A stretch of DNA of 64,000 nucleotides, taken from NCBI GenBank assembly GCA_024291935.2, contig CM044320.1, positions 36,176,001 through 36,240,000 of the forward strand, given 5' to 3'. A program made the position numbers and the translations under genes. Under the pieces are notes generated by a model. The model had not been told where the DNA came from. It worked only from the letters and a program-made list of their open reading frames with translations, and did no database searches. The stretch's first letter is position 1. Every line of letters begins with the position of its first letter. Positions 44,636 through 56,572 of the stretch are shown piece after piece. The DNA comes from Okapia johnstoni. Taxonomy: Eukaryota > Chordata > Mammalia > Artiodactyla > Giraffidae.

Positions 44636-47178
44636 GTTGACAATGGCAGATAACAGTCTTTTCAAGTACACAATAGAGCATTTACCAAACCAGTCCATAT
44701 GCCAGGCCATAATGCAAGCATCAACAAATTTTAAAAGCTTGACATCATTTAGAGTATTTTTTCTAACAAAAATGAAATTAAGATAAATATCATTAGCTAG
44801 GTATCTCATAACTAGAAGTCTCCAATTGATTAGCAATTAAGCATACATGGCTAAATTTCACAACTGGTTCATATAAGAATCACGTTGGGAATTAGCAAAT
44901 ATTTTGAAGCAGTAAAAGTAAAGATTGACAGATTAAAATTGTCAAAGTGCAGCTAAAAAAGTGTTAGAGGGAATTTAAGCTTTAAATTTCTGTTAGGAAA
45001 AAAGATTGAAAATTGGTGATTTTAATTTTCATCTTAGGAAAATAAAAAAGTACAGCAAATAGAGCCCGAAGAAAGTCTACAGAAGGAAATAATAAAAATG
45101 CCTGCATCCTAACAATGTTGTAAGTATTAAAAAGGAATGGATGTAAAATATTTGGCTCTGATACAAGAGAAAAATGGAATATTTATCCCATTTCAAGGGG
45201 TAACATTTGCATCTCATGATGTCTTTATAGTAATAGCCTCTTTCTTTGGGGGGGGGGCAACCGGCCAATCAAGCTTCTGGTAGAAATTGTCAGCAAGAAT
45301 TGGTGGAAAGGGTGGGTAGAGCACGTGGAGAGGGTAAGTGGAGCACACTGAGCTAACAATGTTGCACATGCTCCACACTCCACTAAGCACACAGTGTGTG
45401 CATGTTTATTCCACCCTTAGAGGGACCCGGAGAGGTAGAGATTAGTGTGCATCTTTCACAGTCAGCCACTGAGGTCTATGCAGGTGGAACACCTACCCCA
45501 AATCCTATATCTGGTGAGGGCAGAGCTGGGATTTGGCAGTGATCTGCCTGAGCCGAAACCATGGGTGTGTTTTCAAATGACTCTTTATCTACTGGGTGGA
45601 TGAATCAGGCTGGTCTCAACTGCCTTCTCTTCCAGGAACCAACATGGGGACATTATTTCTACACTTTCCTTCAAATCACTAAAGAGCTTAGTATAAATGT
45701 TTTGTGTGCTTTGAAGAGATGCTGGCTTGGAACTCTCCCCTCACCCAGCTCCATGAGCTTGTGGTGCAGAACCGCAAGGCCATCTGGGTGAAAGCATCCT
45801 GCCACTGGTATCTCTGTGTCTGCAGCTTGGTGACTAGACAGCATCAGAACTGTCCATCATTTCCTCCCTCAGCTTTCAGCTGGGGAGAGAGGTGTTAAAG
45901 ACCACCCACACCACACAGGTCAGGTGCCTGGACTGCCCCTCACTGTGGCTGCAAACTCACTGCCAGGGTGGGGGGAATTGTGCGGGTGATCTGCTCTCAG
46001 TGCTAACTAGAGTGTGGCTTCAAATCCGTATAATAATGAAACTGTCCTCAACACAATCCCATAAAGAGTCAAGCAGAAAAATTGGGGCAAATGCTTTATT
46101 TCCATGGCATCTCTCAAAATGCACTCACTAAACTTGAACCTGAAGGAAGCTACATAGAGTATGATTCTATTTTCCTCTTTCTGAACTGGAGAACATATTC
46201 AAACTGTGTGGTCCAGTCATGGAAAAAATGGATGCTTTAGAAAAATATTCTGTATCAGACTATTTAGAGTTTAATTCTCAAAAAACAGTAGTTAAGAAAA
46301 GTGGTAATGTCTAATTCTATATATAGTTTAGCCAGCCAGAAAAAAGAAAACAATAATATTTTACAACTGAGAGAGATGCTATTTTGAACTCCAGCAACAA
46401 CAATAACAAAAATTAACCAAGGCATAGTAATTAAGGGAGTTTCTAGCACAACAAGATCACTGCTGGTGAGTGAATTATGAAGAGCCTTTATTTCTGTGAC
46501 TGGTATTTCTTAAAATTTCCCCAAATGTCAATAATTTTAGAAAACAAGCATCTGCTTTCATTTTAAATAAATGTGTCAAACACTTTAGACAGAGAGCTGA
46601 AAAGTTGGTCTAAATAGATAAACTAACTAGTCCTTAATTACTGAAAATATGTGGTAAAGCTTTATTTGCTTTCACTAAATTTCTTGTCTTTATGATGGAG
46701 CCAGGAAACTGAGATGATGCAAATGCTTTTATTCAACACATGAGAAAGAGGTGTCACTACTGATAAGCAAATGGAAAATTCCCTCTCAAGCCACAAATGT
46801 TCACTGGGAAAATGTGCATGCTTTGAATGCAATCTAATTTCTAGTAAATACTCCTCTTAAAAAATTGTGATGAAGTTGTTCTTGGTTCCAGTAACCCTCT
46901 TTGAGAGATGTGACCTTTTGGGGGTTTCTGGGAGAAATGTAGAGGTGGGTCGTGGGGTTTGCTCCTAAAATATTAAAAATTTTATTTATGTTGTGGTGGA
47001 CATTTGGATCCATGACAGCTCAGACCTGGTTGCCTTTCACCTAACTAAAAGTGAACAGCCAGGACAGAATTCTTATGACAGAGAGAAATTTCTCATCATT
47101 GAAATATTTCCCAATGTCATCTCATACCCAACCTCCTCACCTCACCAAGTAACTACAGTTATTATGATCATGAAATGT
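44636..47178. other. Mostly unassigned; G10 run and faint MIR trace
   Basis: A run of ten G lies at 45248-45257. The stretch 45420-45545 ('gagggcagagctgggatttg') is MIR-like but weak. The frames 45561-45791, 45704-45898 and 45892-46131 overlap in a GC-richer patch without any recognised domain. Confidence 0.42.
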
Positions 47179-47428
47179 GGACCACTTTGGCCACTTGATG
47201 TGAAGAACTGACTCATTGGAAAAGACCTTGATGCTGGGAAAGATTGAAGGCAGGAGGAGAAGGGGAAGACAGAGGATGTGATGGTTGGATGGTATTACCA
47301 ACTCAACGGCCATGAGTTTGAGCAAGCTCTAGGAGTTGGTGATGGACAGGGAAGCCTGGCATGCTGCAGTCCATGGGGTCAAAAAGAGTCAGACACGACT
47401 GAGCAGCTGAACTGACAGAACTGATGAG
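47179..47428 (+). mobile_element. BovB LINE 3' end
   Basis: Begins at 'actttggccacttgatgtga' and ends with TGAACTGACAGAACTGATGA. Strongly 5'-truncated. Confidence 0.92.
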
Positions 47429-47465
47429 AGCATTAATCTCATTAAAGACCTAATTACTTCCTAAG

Positions 47466-47672
47466 TGAAGTGAAGTCACTCAGTTGTGTCCAACTCTTTG
47501 CAAACCCATGGACTGTAGCCTACCAGGCTTCTCCATCCATGGGATTTTCCAGGCAAGAATACTGAAGTGGGGTGCCATTTCCTTCTCCAGGAGATCTTCC
47601 CAACCCAGGGATTGAACCTGGGTCTCCCGCATTGTAGGCAGATGCTTTACCATCTGAGCCACTGGGGAAGTC
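47466..47672 (-). mobile_element. Bov-tA SINE
   Basis: Minus copy beginning 'agtgaagtgaagtcactcag', ending 'gagccactggggaag'. The chance frames over it are not genes. Confidence 0.94.
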
Positions 47673-47737
47673 TTCCCAAAGTCCCTTTCTATTTATCATC
47701 ACGTTGGTAATTAGGATTTCAGTGTCTGAAATTTTTG

Positions 47738-48256
47738 TTGTTATTGTTGTCACTAAGTCATGTCCAACTCTTTGCAACCCCATGAACTGCAGCATGCCAA
47801 GCTTCCCTGTTTTTCACCATCTCCCAGAGTTTCCTCAAGCTCATGTCCATCGAGTCGGTGATGCCACTCAACAATCTCATCCTCTGTCATCCCCTTTTTT
47901 CTCCTGGCTTCAATCTTTCCCAACATCAAGTTCTTTTCCAGTGAGTCAGCTCTTCTTTGGCCACATCAGGTGGCCAAAGTATTGGAGCTTCAGGTTCAGC
48001 GTCAGTCCCTCTAATGAATATTCAGGGTTGATTTCTTTCAGGATTGACTGGTTTGATCTCCTTGCTGTCCAAGGGACTCTCAAGAGTCTTCTCCAGCACC
48101 ACAGTTCGAAAGCCTCAATTCTGTGCTCAGCCTTCTTTATGGTCCAACTCTCACGTCTGTACATGACTACTAGAAAAGCCATATCTTTCACTATGCGGAC
48201 ATTTGTCAGCAAAGTGATGTCTCTGCTTTTTAATATGCTGTCTAGTTTGTCATGAA
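47738..48256 (-). mobile_element. BovB LINE 3' end
   Basis: Minus copy beginning 'ttattgttgtcactaagtca' and ending in the ORF2 C-terminal region near 'atatgctgtctagtttgtca'. Contains a local duplication, 'tttggccacatcaggtggcc'. Confidence 0.93.
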
Positions 48257-48438
48257 TTTTGGGGGAACACAAACATTCAGACCATAGCAACTAGAATTTC
48301 CTAGGTCCATTCAGTGCCAACTGCACATCCTTAACAGAAGTCCTTAGAGTCAGAAGTGTGGGTTCACTGTATATCGTCCTCAGTTTCACGTGCTTTTCAC
48401 AAGGGATTCAAGCATTCTTTTCTTTAACTTCAGACTAA

Positions 48439-48615
48439 AGTGGATCCACGACTAACTCGACTGCACATGTACTATAGTGTTACCTACTTGTACAGCAAGT
48501 GGATCCACGACTAACCCGACTGCACATGCACTATAGTGTTACCTACTTGTACAGCAAGTGGATCCACGACTAACCCGACTGCACATGTACTGTAGTGTTA
48601 CCTACTTGTACAGCA
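48439..48615. repeat. 59-bp minisatellite, three units
   Basis: Three exact-length units (48439-48497, 48498-48556, 48557-48615) differing at only three sites between them. Each unit starts AGTGGATCCACGAC, which includes the 10-bp palindrome GTGGATCCAC. The unit joins form a second inverted repeat, ACTTG-TACAG-CAAGT. It has no similarity that I recognise to BovB, L1 or SINEs. Confidence 0.97.
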
Positions 48616-48827
48616 GTCTCATTCATTTTCATTTTTCCCATTTGTTCAACACATGTCCTCTATGGATGTCAGCCTTTATCAATGTAATGCGGAAAAAAGT
48701 GTGCAGACTTTGTTACATATCACAAGCGCCTGACTAATTCAGGGGAATTTGTATTTTGATTTTTCTTTTCTGAATATATCTATCAATCCAGTTCACATGG
48801 CTCATATGATACTCATTTATTGTATGT

Positions 48828-48945
48828 GTCACTCAGTCATGTCCGACTCTTAGCGACCCCGTGGACTGTAGCCCACCAGGCTCCTCTGTCCATAGGATTC
48901 TCCAGGCAAGAATACTGGAGTGGGTTGCCATTTCCTTCTTCATGA
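48828..48945 (-). mobile_element. Bov-tA SINE, head missing
   Basis: Minus copy from 'cactcagtcatgtccgactc' to 'gttgccatttccttcttcat'. The tRNA-like head is absent. Confidence 0.9.
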
Positions 48946-49205
48946 TATTTAGTTATAGATGAAGCCAAAGTCAATACTCGCTTCCAGTTTCCCTAAATTA
49001 TTTATTACACAGTTAAAACACATGCTTTAGGAAGTTTTTCATAAGTTCTGATGCCATTTCAGGGATTTTCTCTGTTGTCAGAGTAAATGTCTCTTTCATG
49101 TTAAGAAAGAGCATAATTATCTGAAATTTCCTGTATGTCTTTTGAGTACCCTCTCCTGTTTCTTATTTCAGTAACTCCTAAAAAACTAATCATCTAGGAA
49201 GTTTG

Positions 49206-49845
49206 TTTGTCTCCTTAAACCTTGTGTATGTATTTGTGTTAAAAACATTTAAAATCTATTCTTTTAGAAAATTTCAAGTATTTAATACAGTGTTGTTAAC
49301 TTTAGTCACCATGCTGTACATTAGGTCCCCAGAACTTATTCATCTTATAACTGAAAGTTTTACCCTTCGATTCTCATCTTCCCAGTTTCCCCACCTCTCA
49401 AGCCCTGGTAACAGCCACTCTGTTCCTATGAGTTTGACATTTTAGATTCCACATATAAGTGAAATTATGCAGTATTTATCTTTCTCTGTCTGACTTATTT
49501 TATTTAACATAATGCCTTCAAGGTTCATGCATCTTGTCTCAAATGCAAGATTTCCTTCTTTTTATGATTGAATAATATGCATCTGGTTTTCATATCCTGC
49601 AACATTACTGAATTTATTAATTCAGTTTTTTTGGTGGCGTCTTTGGACTTTTCTATATATAAGATCATGCCCTTTAGAAACAGAGACAATCTTAATTCTT
49701 TTTTGCTGATTTGAAAGTCTTTATTTTTCTTGTCTAATTGCTTTGGTTTGGATTTCCAACACTGTGTTAAACAGGAATGTTGAAAGTGAGTGCCCTAGTC
49801 TTTCTCATCATTTTAGAGAAAAAGCATTCAGCCTTTCATTAGGAA
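49206..49845 (-). mobile_element. L1 LINE, 3' UTR plus ORF2 piece
   Basis: Minus orientation. Positions 49206-49575 match the old L1 3' UTR ('agtgttgttaactttagtca', 'ggtccccagaacttattcat', 'ccacatataagtgaaattat'). From about 49580 it is ORF2 RT-region sequence ('ctgatttgaaagtctttatt', 'gagtgccctagtctttctca'), so an internal deletion joins the two. Confidence 0.82.
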
Positions 49846-50246
49846 TTCACTGCCAGATATGCTTATGCATTATCCTGAAAACATCTGATAAATACCACTA
49901 AGATATAGTAAACATATGTCTAATATATACCAACAACATTTGATTCACGGGGAGAAAATATAACAGTTCATCAGAAAAACAAATTTTCTGGAATTCAGTT
50001 TTGATTAAGTTCTAAAGATACATTTTAAAGATGAAAAAGAAAACCAAAATTTACCCTTAAAATAAAAAGTATATAAGTACTCCACTATTAATTATTATTA
50101 TGCTCTTACTATGCAAAAATTTAGAAACTTTTAAACTCTAGAAATTTTGAGCAGTTACCTACGTGGCCTTAACACACTTTTAAATTCCCTTCTAAAAATC
50201 ACATCAGTGTTTTCAGCTCATGAGTCCAATATGGCTGGAGCAATTT

Positions 50247-50700
50247 CACCTCTTCTTTGGTGGTTCATTCTTGAATTGTCATCTCTGCTGGTGCTGATGC
50301 TACTGAAAGAGTTGGGATCTGAGTCTGAATCAGAGAAGAAAGAAGAGCTTGTGGAAGAGGAAAGATGATAAATTGGAGGAGTTTTCATTGTGTCACTGTC
50401 CTCTGAGAAGAATGAGGTAGGTGTTTCTTCATTATCTTACTAAAAAGTCACTATGTGAGCTCTCACTGCCAATTGCTACAGGGACTGATAGGCTCTTAGA
50501 CCCTTTTTTTCTTTGTCTTTCTACAGTAGTTTTTCCAAGCTTTGTTGTAACAATAATTTTTTTCTTTTAAAGTTTCTTTAATACTATGCTTCTTAACAGC
50601 CAAGTAGGTATTTTTCCCCCATGTGCATTCATAAATCCAATGTCCAAATTCTAAACATTTTGACATTTTATGTATATTGCTTATTTGCTCAGTTTTGTCT
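50247..50700 (-). pseudogene. ZCCHC10P: Processed pseudogene of ZCCHC10 (zinc knuckle protein)
   Basis: The minus-strand frame 50496-50774 contains KCLEFGHWIYECT (50657-50622), the CCHC zinc knuckle of ZCCHC10. Then come a lysine-rich segment ending KTKKKR and, after a frameshift, acidic/serine-rich pieces readable on the minus strand near 50420 (SEDSDT) and 50320 (SDSDSDP), and finally EPPKKR followed by a TGA at 50249. That order matches ZCCHC10: knuckle, basic segment, Ser/Asp-rich tail, PPKK end. The first knuckle cysteine is lost (MSKC), and there are frameshifts and internal deletions, so it is inactive. No intron interrupts it, which is why I infer retrocopying. The upstream part (50700-50775) is not clearly ZCCHC10. 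A poly(A) remnant and target duplications were not found. Confidence 0.85.
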
Positions 50701-50775
50701 CCAGACATGCATGGAGTTACCATCTCAGGTTGGCTGAGGACTGTCATATTGGTGGAGGATGCAATCTTAATCATG

Positions 50776-51609
50776 ACCCAGATACCAGTCAGTATGGGAT
50801 AAGGAGTGTTGGAAAGGAGGAATACAGAGAAAAGATGTTATGATCAAAAGGAACATCTCAATATTCAGGTATTAAAAGAATAAAAGGTCTCAGTGATAAA
50901 GAAGTCAGTGGCTTGAAATAGTGGTGGGTGTCTAAGAAAGAATAGAAATGAAAGGCTCCAGAGTGAGGGGTGCAGAGGAGGAGGGGGGATCAGTATTGAC
51001 AGTCATCAAGAACAGTAGCATAAGATGTATAGCAACAGAATATGGTGGCCCTGAGGCTGAAGTGCTTGAAGGTGTAGGCAAAAGTTCAGGACAGTGTGAG
51101 ATGTCATTGAGGAGGATGGTGGGATCCTATGAGGTGTAAGCTTCAAAAAATTGGTCAAAGAGCCCTGGCAAGGGCTATGTACAATGTGGACAAGGAAGAG
51201 ATGAGAAGAACGTAAGGAGGGTGAGAAGAAGGAGAAGGAAGTTTGGATGTAGCTTGAATATTAATGTGTTTCCATCAAGGGGTGATATATGTGCAGAACT
51301 TGCCAAGCGCAGATTCTAGCTGGAGTATCAGCATTGCAATCTAGTCATACCAGTTGGGACTGGAGTTTTAGATTATTTGAGGCTTCAGGGAAAGAGCTAG
51401 AAAAGAGAAATCTGCTGTCTTGAGTCTCTGAACATCCATTTTTAAACTGAAAAGTGGTGTGGCTTGTTCCAAAGATGTATTAAAAAGTTTCCCCCAAATT
51501 GAATGGTTGTTATCCTTTTCTTAATCTTTTATTCTTTTGAAAATCAATTTACCAAAGAATGAGATTAAGAAACATTTAGTATATATAATTATCAAATCAA
51601 TTTTCTATA
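50776..51609. other. No feature recognised
   Basis: A purine-rich stretch (50870-51260) with many GAGGA/AGAAG words on the plus strand. The plus frame 50948-51139 has no recognised domain. Confidence 0.5.
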
Positions 51610-51610
51610 T

Positions 51611-54243
51611 CAGCATACCTTGGATACATTATGGGTTTGGTTCCAGACCATTGCAATAAGGTGAATATCACAATAAAGCAAGTCAGACAAATGATTTTAT
51701 TTCCCAGTGCATAAAAGTTATGCTTACAATATACTGTAGTCTATTAAGTGTGTAATTGCATTATGTCAAAAAGTAATTTATATACCTTAATTTAAAAGTA
51801 TTTTATTGCTAAAAAATGCTAAACACCATTTGAGCCTTCAGAAAGTAGTAGTCCTTTTGTGGCTGGAGGATCTCGCCTTGATCTTGATGGCTGCTGATTG
51901 ATCAAGGATGCTGAAGGTTGGGATAGTTGTGGCAATTTCTTAAGATAAGACAACAATGAATTTTGCTGCATCTATTGACCCTTTCATGAATAATTCTCTA
52001 GAATACAATGTTGTTTGATAGCGTTGTTCCCATAATGGAATTTATTTCAAAAGAAGAATCAATCTTCTCAAACCATACCACTGCTTTATCAACTAAGCTT
52101 ACATAATATTCTAAATACTTGGCAGTTTTCATAGCATCTTCACAAGGAGTACACTCCTTTTCAAGAAACCACTTTCTTTGCTCATTCATTAGAAGCAACT
52201 CTGCGTCCATTCAGGTTTTATCATGAGATTGCAGCAATTCAGTCCAGTCTTCTGGCTCCACTTCTAATTCTAGTTCTCTTGATATTTCTACCATATCTTC
52301 AGTTTCTTCCTCAGTTGAAATCTTAACCCTCTCAAAGTCATCCATAAGGACTGAAATTAGCTTCTTCCAAACTCTTGTGAATGTTTATATTTTGATTTAT
52401 TCCTATGAATCATGAATGTTCTTAATGACATCTAGAATGCTGAATCCTTTGCAAGTTTTTAATTTACTTTGCCCAGATCCATCAAAGGAATTTCTTAAAT
52501 CATAAGATTTGAAAGCCAAAATTTCTCCTTGATCTATGGGTTGCAGAATGGATGTTGTGTTAGCAGGCATAAAAGCAATATAACCCTCATCTCCATCAGA
52601 GCTCTTGAATGACCAGGTACATTGTCAGTAAACAGTATTATTTTGAAAGGATTTTTTTTTTTTCTGAGCAGTAGGTCTCAACAGTGGACTGGAAATGTTC
52701 AGTAAACCATGTTGTGAACAGATGTGCCGTCATCCAGGTTTTGTTGTTTAATTTATAGAGCACAGGCAAATTGATTTAGCATAATTCTGAAGGGCCCTGG
52801 GAATTTCAGAAGGGTAAATGAGCATTGGCTTCAACTTCAAGTCGCCAGTTGCATCAGTCCCTACTGCTGCTGCTGCTGCTAAGTTGCTTCAGTCGTGTCC
52901 GACTCTGTGCGACCCCATAGATGGCAGCCCACCAGACTCCCCCATCCCTGGGATTCTCCAGTCAAGAACACTAGAGTGGGTTGCCATTTCCTTCTCAATG
53001 CATGAAAGTGAAAAGTGCAAGTGAAGTCGCTCAGTCGTGTCTGACTCATAGCGACCCCATGGACTTCAGCCTACCAGGCTCCTCCATCCATGGGATTTTC
53101 CAGGCAAGAGGACTGGAGTGGGGTGCCATTGCCTTCTCCGCATCAGCCTCTAACAAGAGAGTTAAACTGTCTTTTGAAGCTTTGAAGACAGGCATTGACT
53201 TCTCCTCTCTAGCTATGAAAGTCCTAGATGGCATCTTCTGTCAATAAAAGGCTTTTTTGTCTACATTGAAAATGTGTTGTTTAGGGCAGCCACCTACATT
53301 AATGATCTGCACTAGATCTTCTAGGTAAACTTGCTGCAGCTCCTACATCAGCACTTGCTTCATCTTGCACTGTTATGTTATGGAGATGGGTTCTTTCTTT
53401 AAACCTCATGAACCAACTTTTGCTAACTTCAAACGTTTCTTTAGCAGTTTCCTCATCTCTGTCAACCTTTATAAGATTGAAGAGAGTTAGGACCTTGCTC
53501 TGGATCAAGCTTTGATTCAAAGAAATGCTGTGGCCAGTCTGATTTATCCAGACCACTACAACTTTCTCCATATCATCAATAAGGCTTCTTCACTTTTTTA
53601 TATTATTATTATTACTTGTGTGTTCACTAAAGTAGCACTTTTAATTTCCTTCAAGGACTTTTCCTTTGCATTCACGACTTGGCTGACGGTTCAGTGCAAG
53701 AGGCCTCACTTTCAATCTATCTCAGCGTTTGACACTGAGCTTGGTCATTTCTAGTTTTTGATTTAAAATAGGGGATGTGCAACTCCTCCTTTCACTTGAA
53801 CACTTAGAGGTCATTTTAGAGTTATTGACTAGCCTAACTTCAATATTGTATCTCAGGGAATAGAACGGCCCAAGGAGAAGGGGACAGGGTAGTGGCCAGT
53901 TGGTGGAGCAGTCAGAACATAACAATATTTATCAATTAAGTTTGCCAATCTCATATGAGTGCAGTTCAGGATGCCTCCCGAAATTATAACTGTAACATCA
54001 AACATCACTGATCACAAATCACAGTAACAAATATAATGATAATGAAGAGGTTTGCAATATTGTACAAATTATGAATATGTGGTACAGAGACACAAAGTGA
54101 GCAAATGCAATTGGAAAATTAGTGCCAATAGACTTGCTTGATGCACGATTGCCACAAACCTCCAGTTGTAAAAACCAAAAAAAAAAAAAACTCTATCTGC
54201 AAAGCAAAATAAAGTGAAGCACAATAAAAACAAGGTATACCTG
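51611..54243 (-). mobile_element. Tigger1-like DNA transposon, near full length, decayed
   Basis: Terminal inverted repeats: the left end CAGCATACCTTGG and the right end, whose complement is CAGGTATACCTTG. Without the Bov-A2 insert it is about 2.35 kb, close to the usual 2.4 kb. The transposase (pogo-like, CENP-B-type helix-turn-helix plus DDE) is readable on the minus strand in pieces. These are an N-terminus at 53814 (MTSKCSSERRSC, LNQKLEM), then 53571-53299 ([22 protein letters not shown]), 53234-53140 (MPSRTFIAREEKSM) and a C-terminus at 52210-51998 (MNEQRKWFLEK). Stops and frameshifts break it. Known Tigger elements have been inactive since early eutherian evolution. Confidence 0.95.
52865..53139 (-). 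mobile_element. Bov-A2 dimeric SINE inside Tigger
   Basis: Begins with (GCT)n, the complement of the Bov-A2 (AGC)n tail, followed by two similar monomers joined by a GCATGAAAGTGAAAAGTGCA linker. Flanked by GCATCAGTCCCTAC (52851-52864) and GCATCAGCCTCTAA (53140-53153). The Tigger transposase text resumes on the far side. Confidence 0.95.
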
Positions 54244-55574
54244 TACTTTTCAATTATTAAACTACTACATTTTCTTCTAAGTTTTGCTTCTAATGTATTA
54301 TAATGACCACATTTTATGAAGTGAAAAGGCAGTTTTAGGGGTGGAGGAAGATGTGATTCTATCATGTACCCTTCATCTTTGGCTTCAAAAACAAGCAGCA
54401 ATACTTCATCCAAGGATCCACAAAATGCTGTTCTAACATCCCAATTTGCAATAGTCTATTATATTAACCTGGGCATTTACAGACTTCTGCTTATCTACAA
54501 AAACAATTTCTAATTTTGCCAGTTTTCAGGGAAAAATAAACATTGTTTTATATTTCAATTTCTAAACAAAGCCAATGGCAAGTAATATAAATTAAGAATA
54601 TCATACAAAAAGATATTCCTTATCAATCTGTCCACTGGAACTCTACTGCACAGAACCTTGCCTGATCTAGGTTCATGGAAAAACCATGTTTGTGGAAAAT
54701 GTCAAAATACTAAAATAATATTCAGAGAATCTTTTGATGTGAAAAGACTCAAGCATAGTTATCTGTCTTATGGGTCCAAGGGCACAAATACAATGTGTCC
54801 CCCGCACTATAGAACTTTCCTCACAGGAATGGAATGTTCTGTTAGGCCCTCATTTTTAGAGCATTTGGGCTGGTCAAAAATCTCACATTTATTTCAGTGA
54901 GAGTCATTAATAAAGAATTCTGGGGAATATTTCAGCTCTGGGGTGACTCCCAGGAAGCATTGGGGTGAGATAGTGAAGAATGTGAGTCCTCAGAGTGAAC
55001 AGCTCTGGGTTCTATTCCCAGGTCTTCTTCCTGGAGTCTGGGGCATAGTTTGCTTATTTTTAAAAAAAAAATAAAGATAGTCTCTACCTTGTAGAGGTGA
55101 CCACATCTAAACTAATTCATTCATCAAAGAACTTTGGTTTTTGGAAGGAACAAATTTTCAAAAAACTTTTTAAAAAGAACAACAATTTTAAATGACATCC
55201 TTTAAAGAAAGAAACAAACCAAAATCAGTGGGGTGTTGCAAAGCAGAGAGACAAAACACATCTAAAATAAATCAAGTCAGATTTAAAATATTATTCCCGG
55301 CTTCCAGACTTTGACCCTTTGCTACTTAGAAGTATAAATATCTTAAGGAAAGTGGAAATAAAGCTCAGAGTTATCTAAATGTGGATTAGTCCTGTCTGCA
55401 CTTAGAGATAGTGGCTCAGGGGAATGTAAACCAAATTTAATATCTGCTTCAGAAAGACAGAGTTAGGAGTGCACTTTTCTCCAATATGAAAAACGCACAC
55501 CATTGAATTTGAGCACAAGCATTTTTTGGATTGCTGAGCTACTGGCCAGCTGGGTAATGAAAAGTGAACAGAAG
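54244..55574. other. No feature recognised
   Basis: Apparently single-copy sequence. Frames such as 54658-54900 show no domain. Confidence 0.5.
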
Positions 55575-55735
55575 TTTAAGGGCAGAAGTTCAATCCCAAG
55601 TCTGTTCCAGTCTAGGCTAAGGTCATATGAGATCTCTGAGCCTATGTTATGGCTAACATTGCCCTGAACGTTAAATAAGACAAACTGTAAAGTTGAGGGT
55701 ATTATACAGATGCTAACTACTATAATTATTTTAAA
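55575..55735 (+). mobile_element. MIR SINE remnant
   Basis: 'gaagttcaatcccaagtctg', 'gatctctgagcctatgttat', 'taaataagacaaactgtaaa' and 'gatgctaactactataatta' follow the MIR order. Confidence 0.55.
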
Positions 55736-56371
55736 CTATTGAGCATAGTCATTAGCTGGGGTAGTCATAGAAGTGGAATTGGAGAAAAGAAAGATGATTT
55801 TCCCAGTCCCCTATTCTATTTTTTATTTCATTGCTGTAAATCAAGAAAGCAGCATGTGATTGAAAAAAACAGCACTAATTTTTTAAAAATGAGTCCTTAG
55901 AAATAAGAAATAAGTGGCTATAAAAATCCAAAAGTATCAATAGTAAAGTAAAATAATAAATACCACCTAGTCCTGGATTCTAAATAAGTACTATAATAAC
56001 TATACTTATTTTTCTTTCATTTTTGATTTCCTTCTTTTTTTTTTTTTAAGGTGCTTCACGGTGCTAAAATGACATTTCTGCCTCAGTATCTACTTCTTCA
56101 GTCATCCTCAGTGTTTGTCTTTCTCAACTTCTATTATTAATAAATTGTACCTAGTGTTCAAATTAAGTTTAATTTTTTTTTTTTTACTGATTTTTACTTT
56201 TAAAATGTTCTTCAATCAAATACTAATGGCATTCATTTTTTGTGTTGTATGTCCCCTTTATTGTGTATTCCATCTTGAGATCTAAGTTGAGCATACAACT
56301 TACTTCAGATCCATGATAAATGTTATCACGATATATTCTATTACAATTATCCCATAACTGACAAACACCAG
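55736..56371. other. No feature recognised; poly(T) runs
   Basis: T runs lie at 56034-56048 and 56174-56185. Otherwise unassigned. Confidence 0.5.
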
Positions 56372-56382
56372 TGCTTCCATTT

Positions 56383-56561
56383 GGGCTTCCCTTGTGGTTC
56401 AGCTGGTAAAGAATCCGCCTGCAATGCGGGAGACCAGGGTTCTTGGGAAGATCCCCTGGAGAAGGGAAAGGTTACCCACTCCGGTATTCTGGCCTGTAGA
56501 ATTCCATGGACTGTATAGTTCATGGGGTCACAGAGTCAGACTTTCACTGTCACTCTTTCAA
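56383..56561 (+). mobile_element. Bov-tA SINE with perfect 11-bp target duplication
   Basis: Plus copy from 'gggcttcccttgtggttcag'. The body has the 'gactgtatagttcatggggt' variant and the tail reads 'actttcactgtcactctttc'. Flanks TGCTTCCATTT (56372-56382 and 56562-56572) are identical. Confidence 0.96.
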
Positions 56562-56572
56562 TGCTTCCATTT

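Noticed and set aside
45556..46131. Possible exon in a GC-richer patch with three overlapping frames
   Set aside because: Frames overlap in different phases, none has flanking splice signals I can defend, and no protein family is recognisable.
48439..48615. Regularly spaced repeats as a CRISPR-like array
   Set aside because: The units abut with no unique spacers, and the genome is a ruminant. It is a minisatellite.
51611..54243. A domesticated Tigger-derived host gene
   Set aside because: The transposase frame is broken by multiple stops, frameshifts and a SINE insertion, and the element keeps its terminal repeats, so it is a dead transposon.
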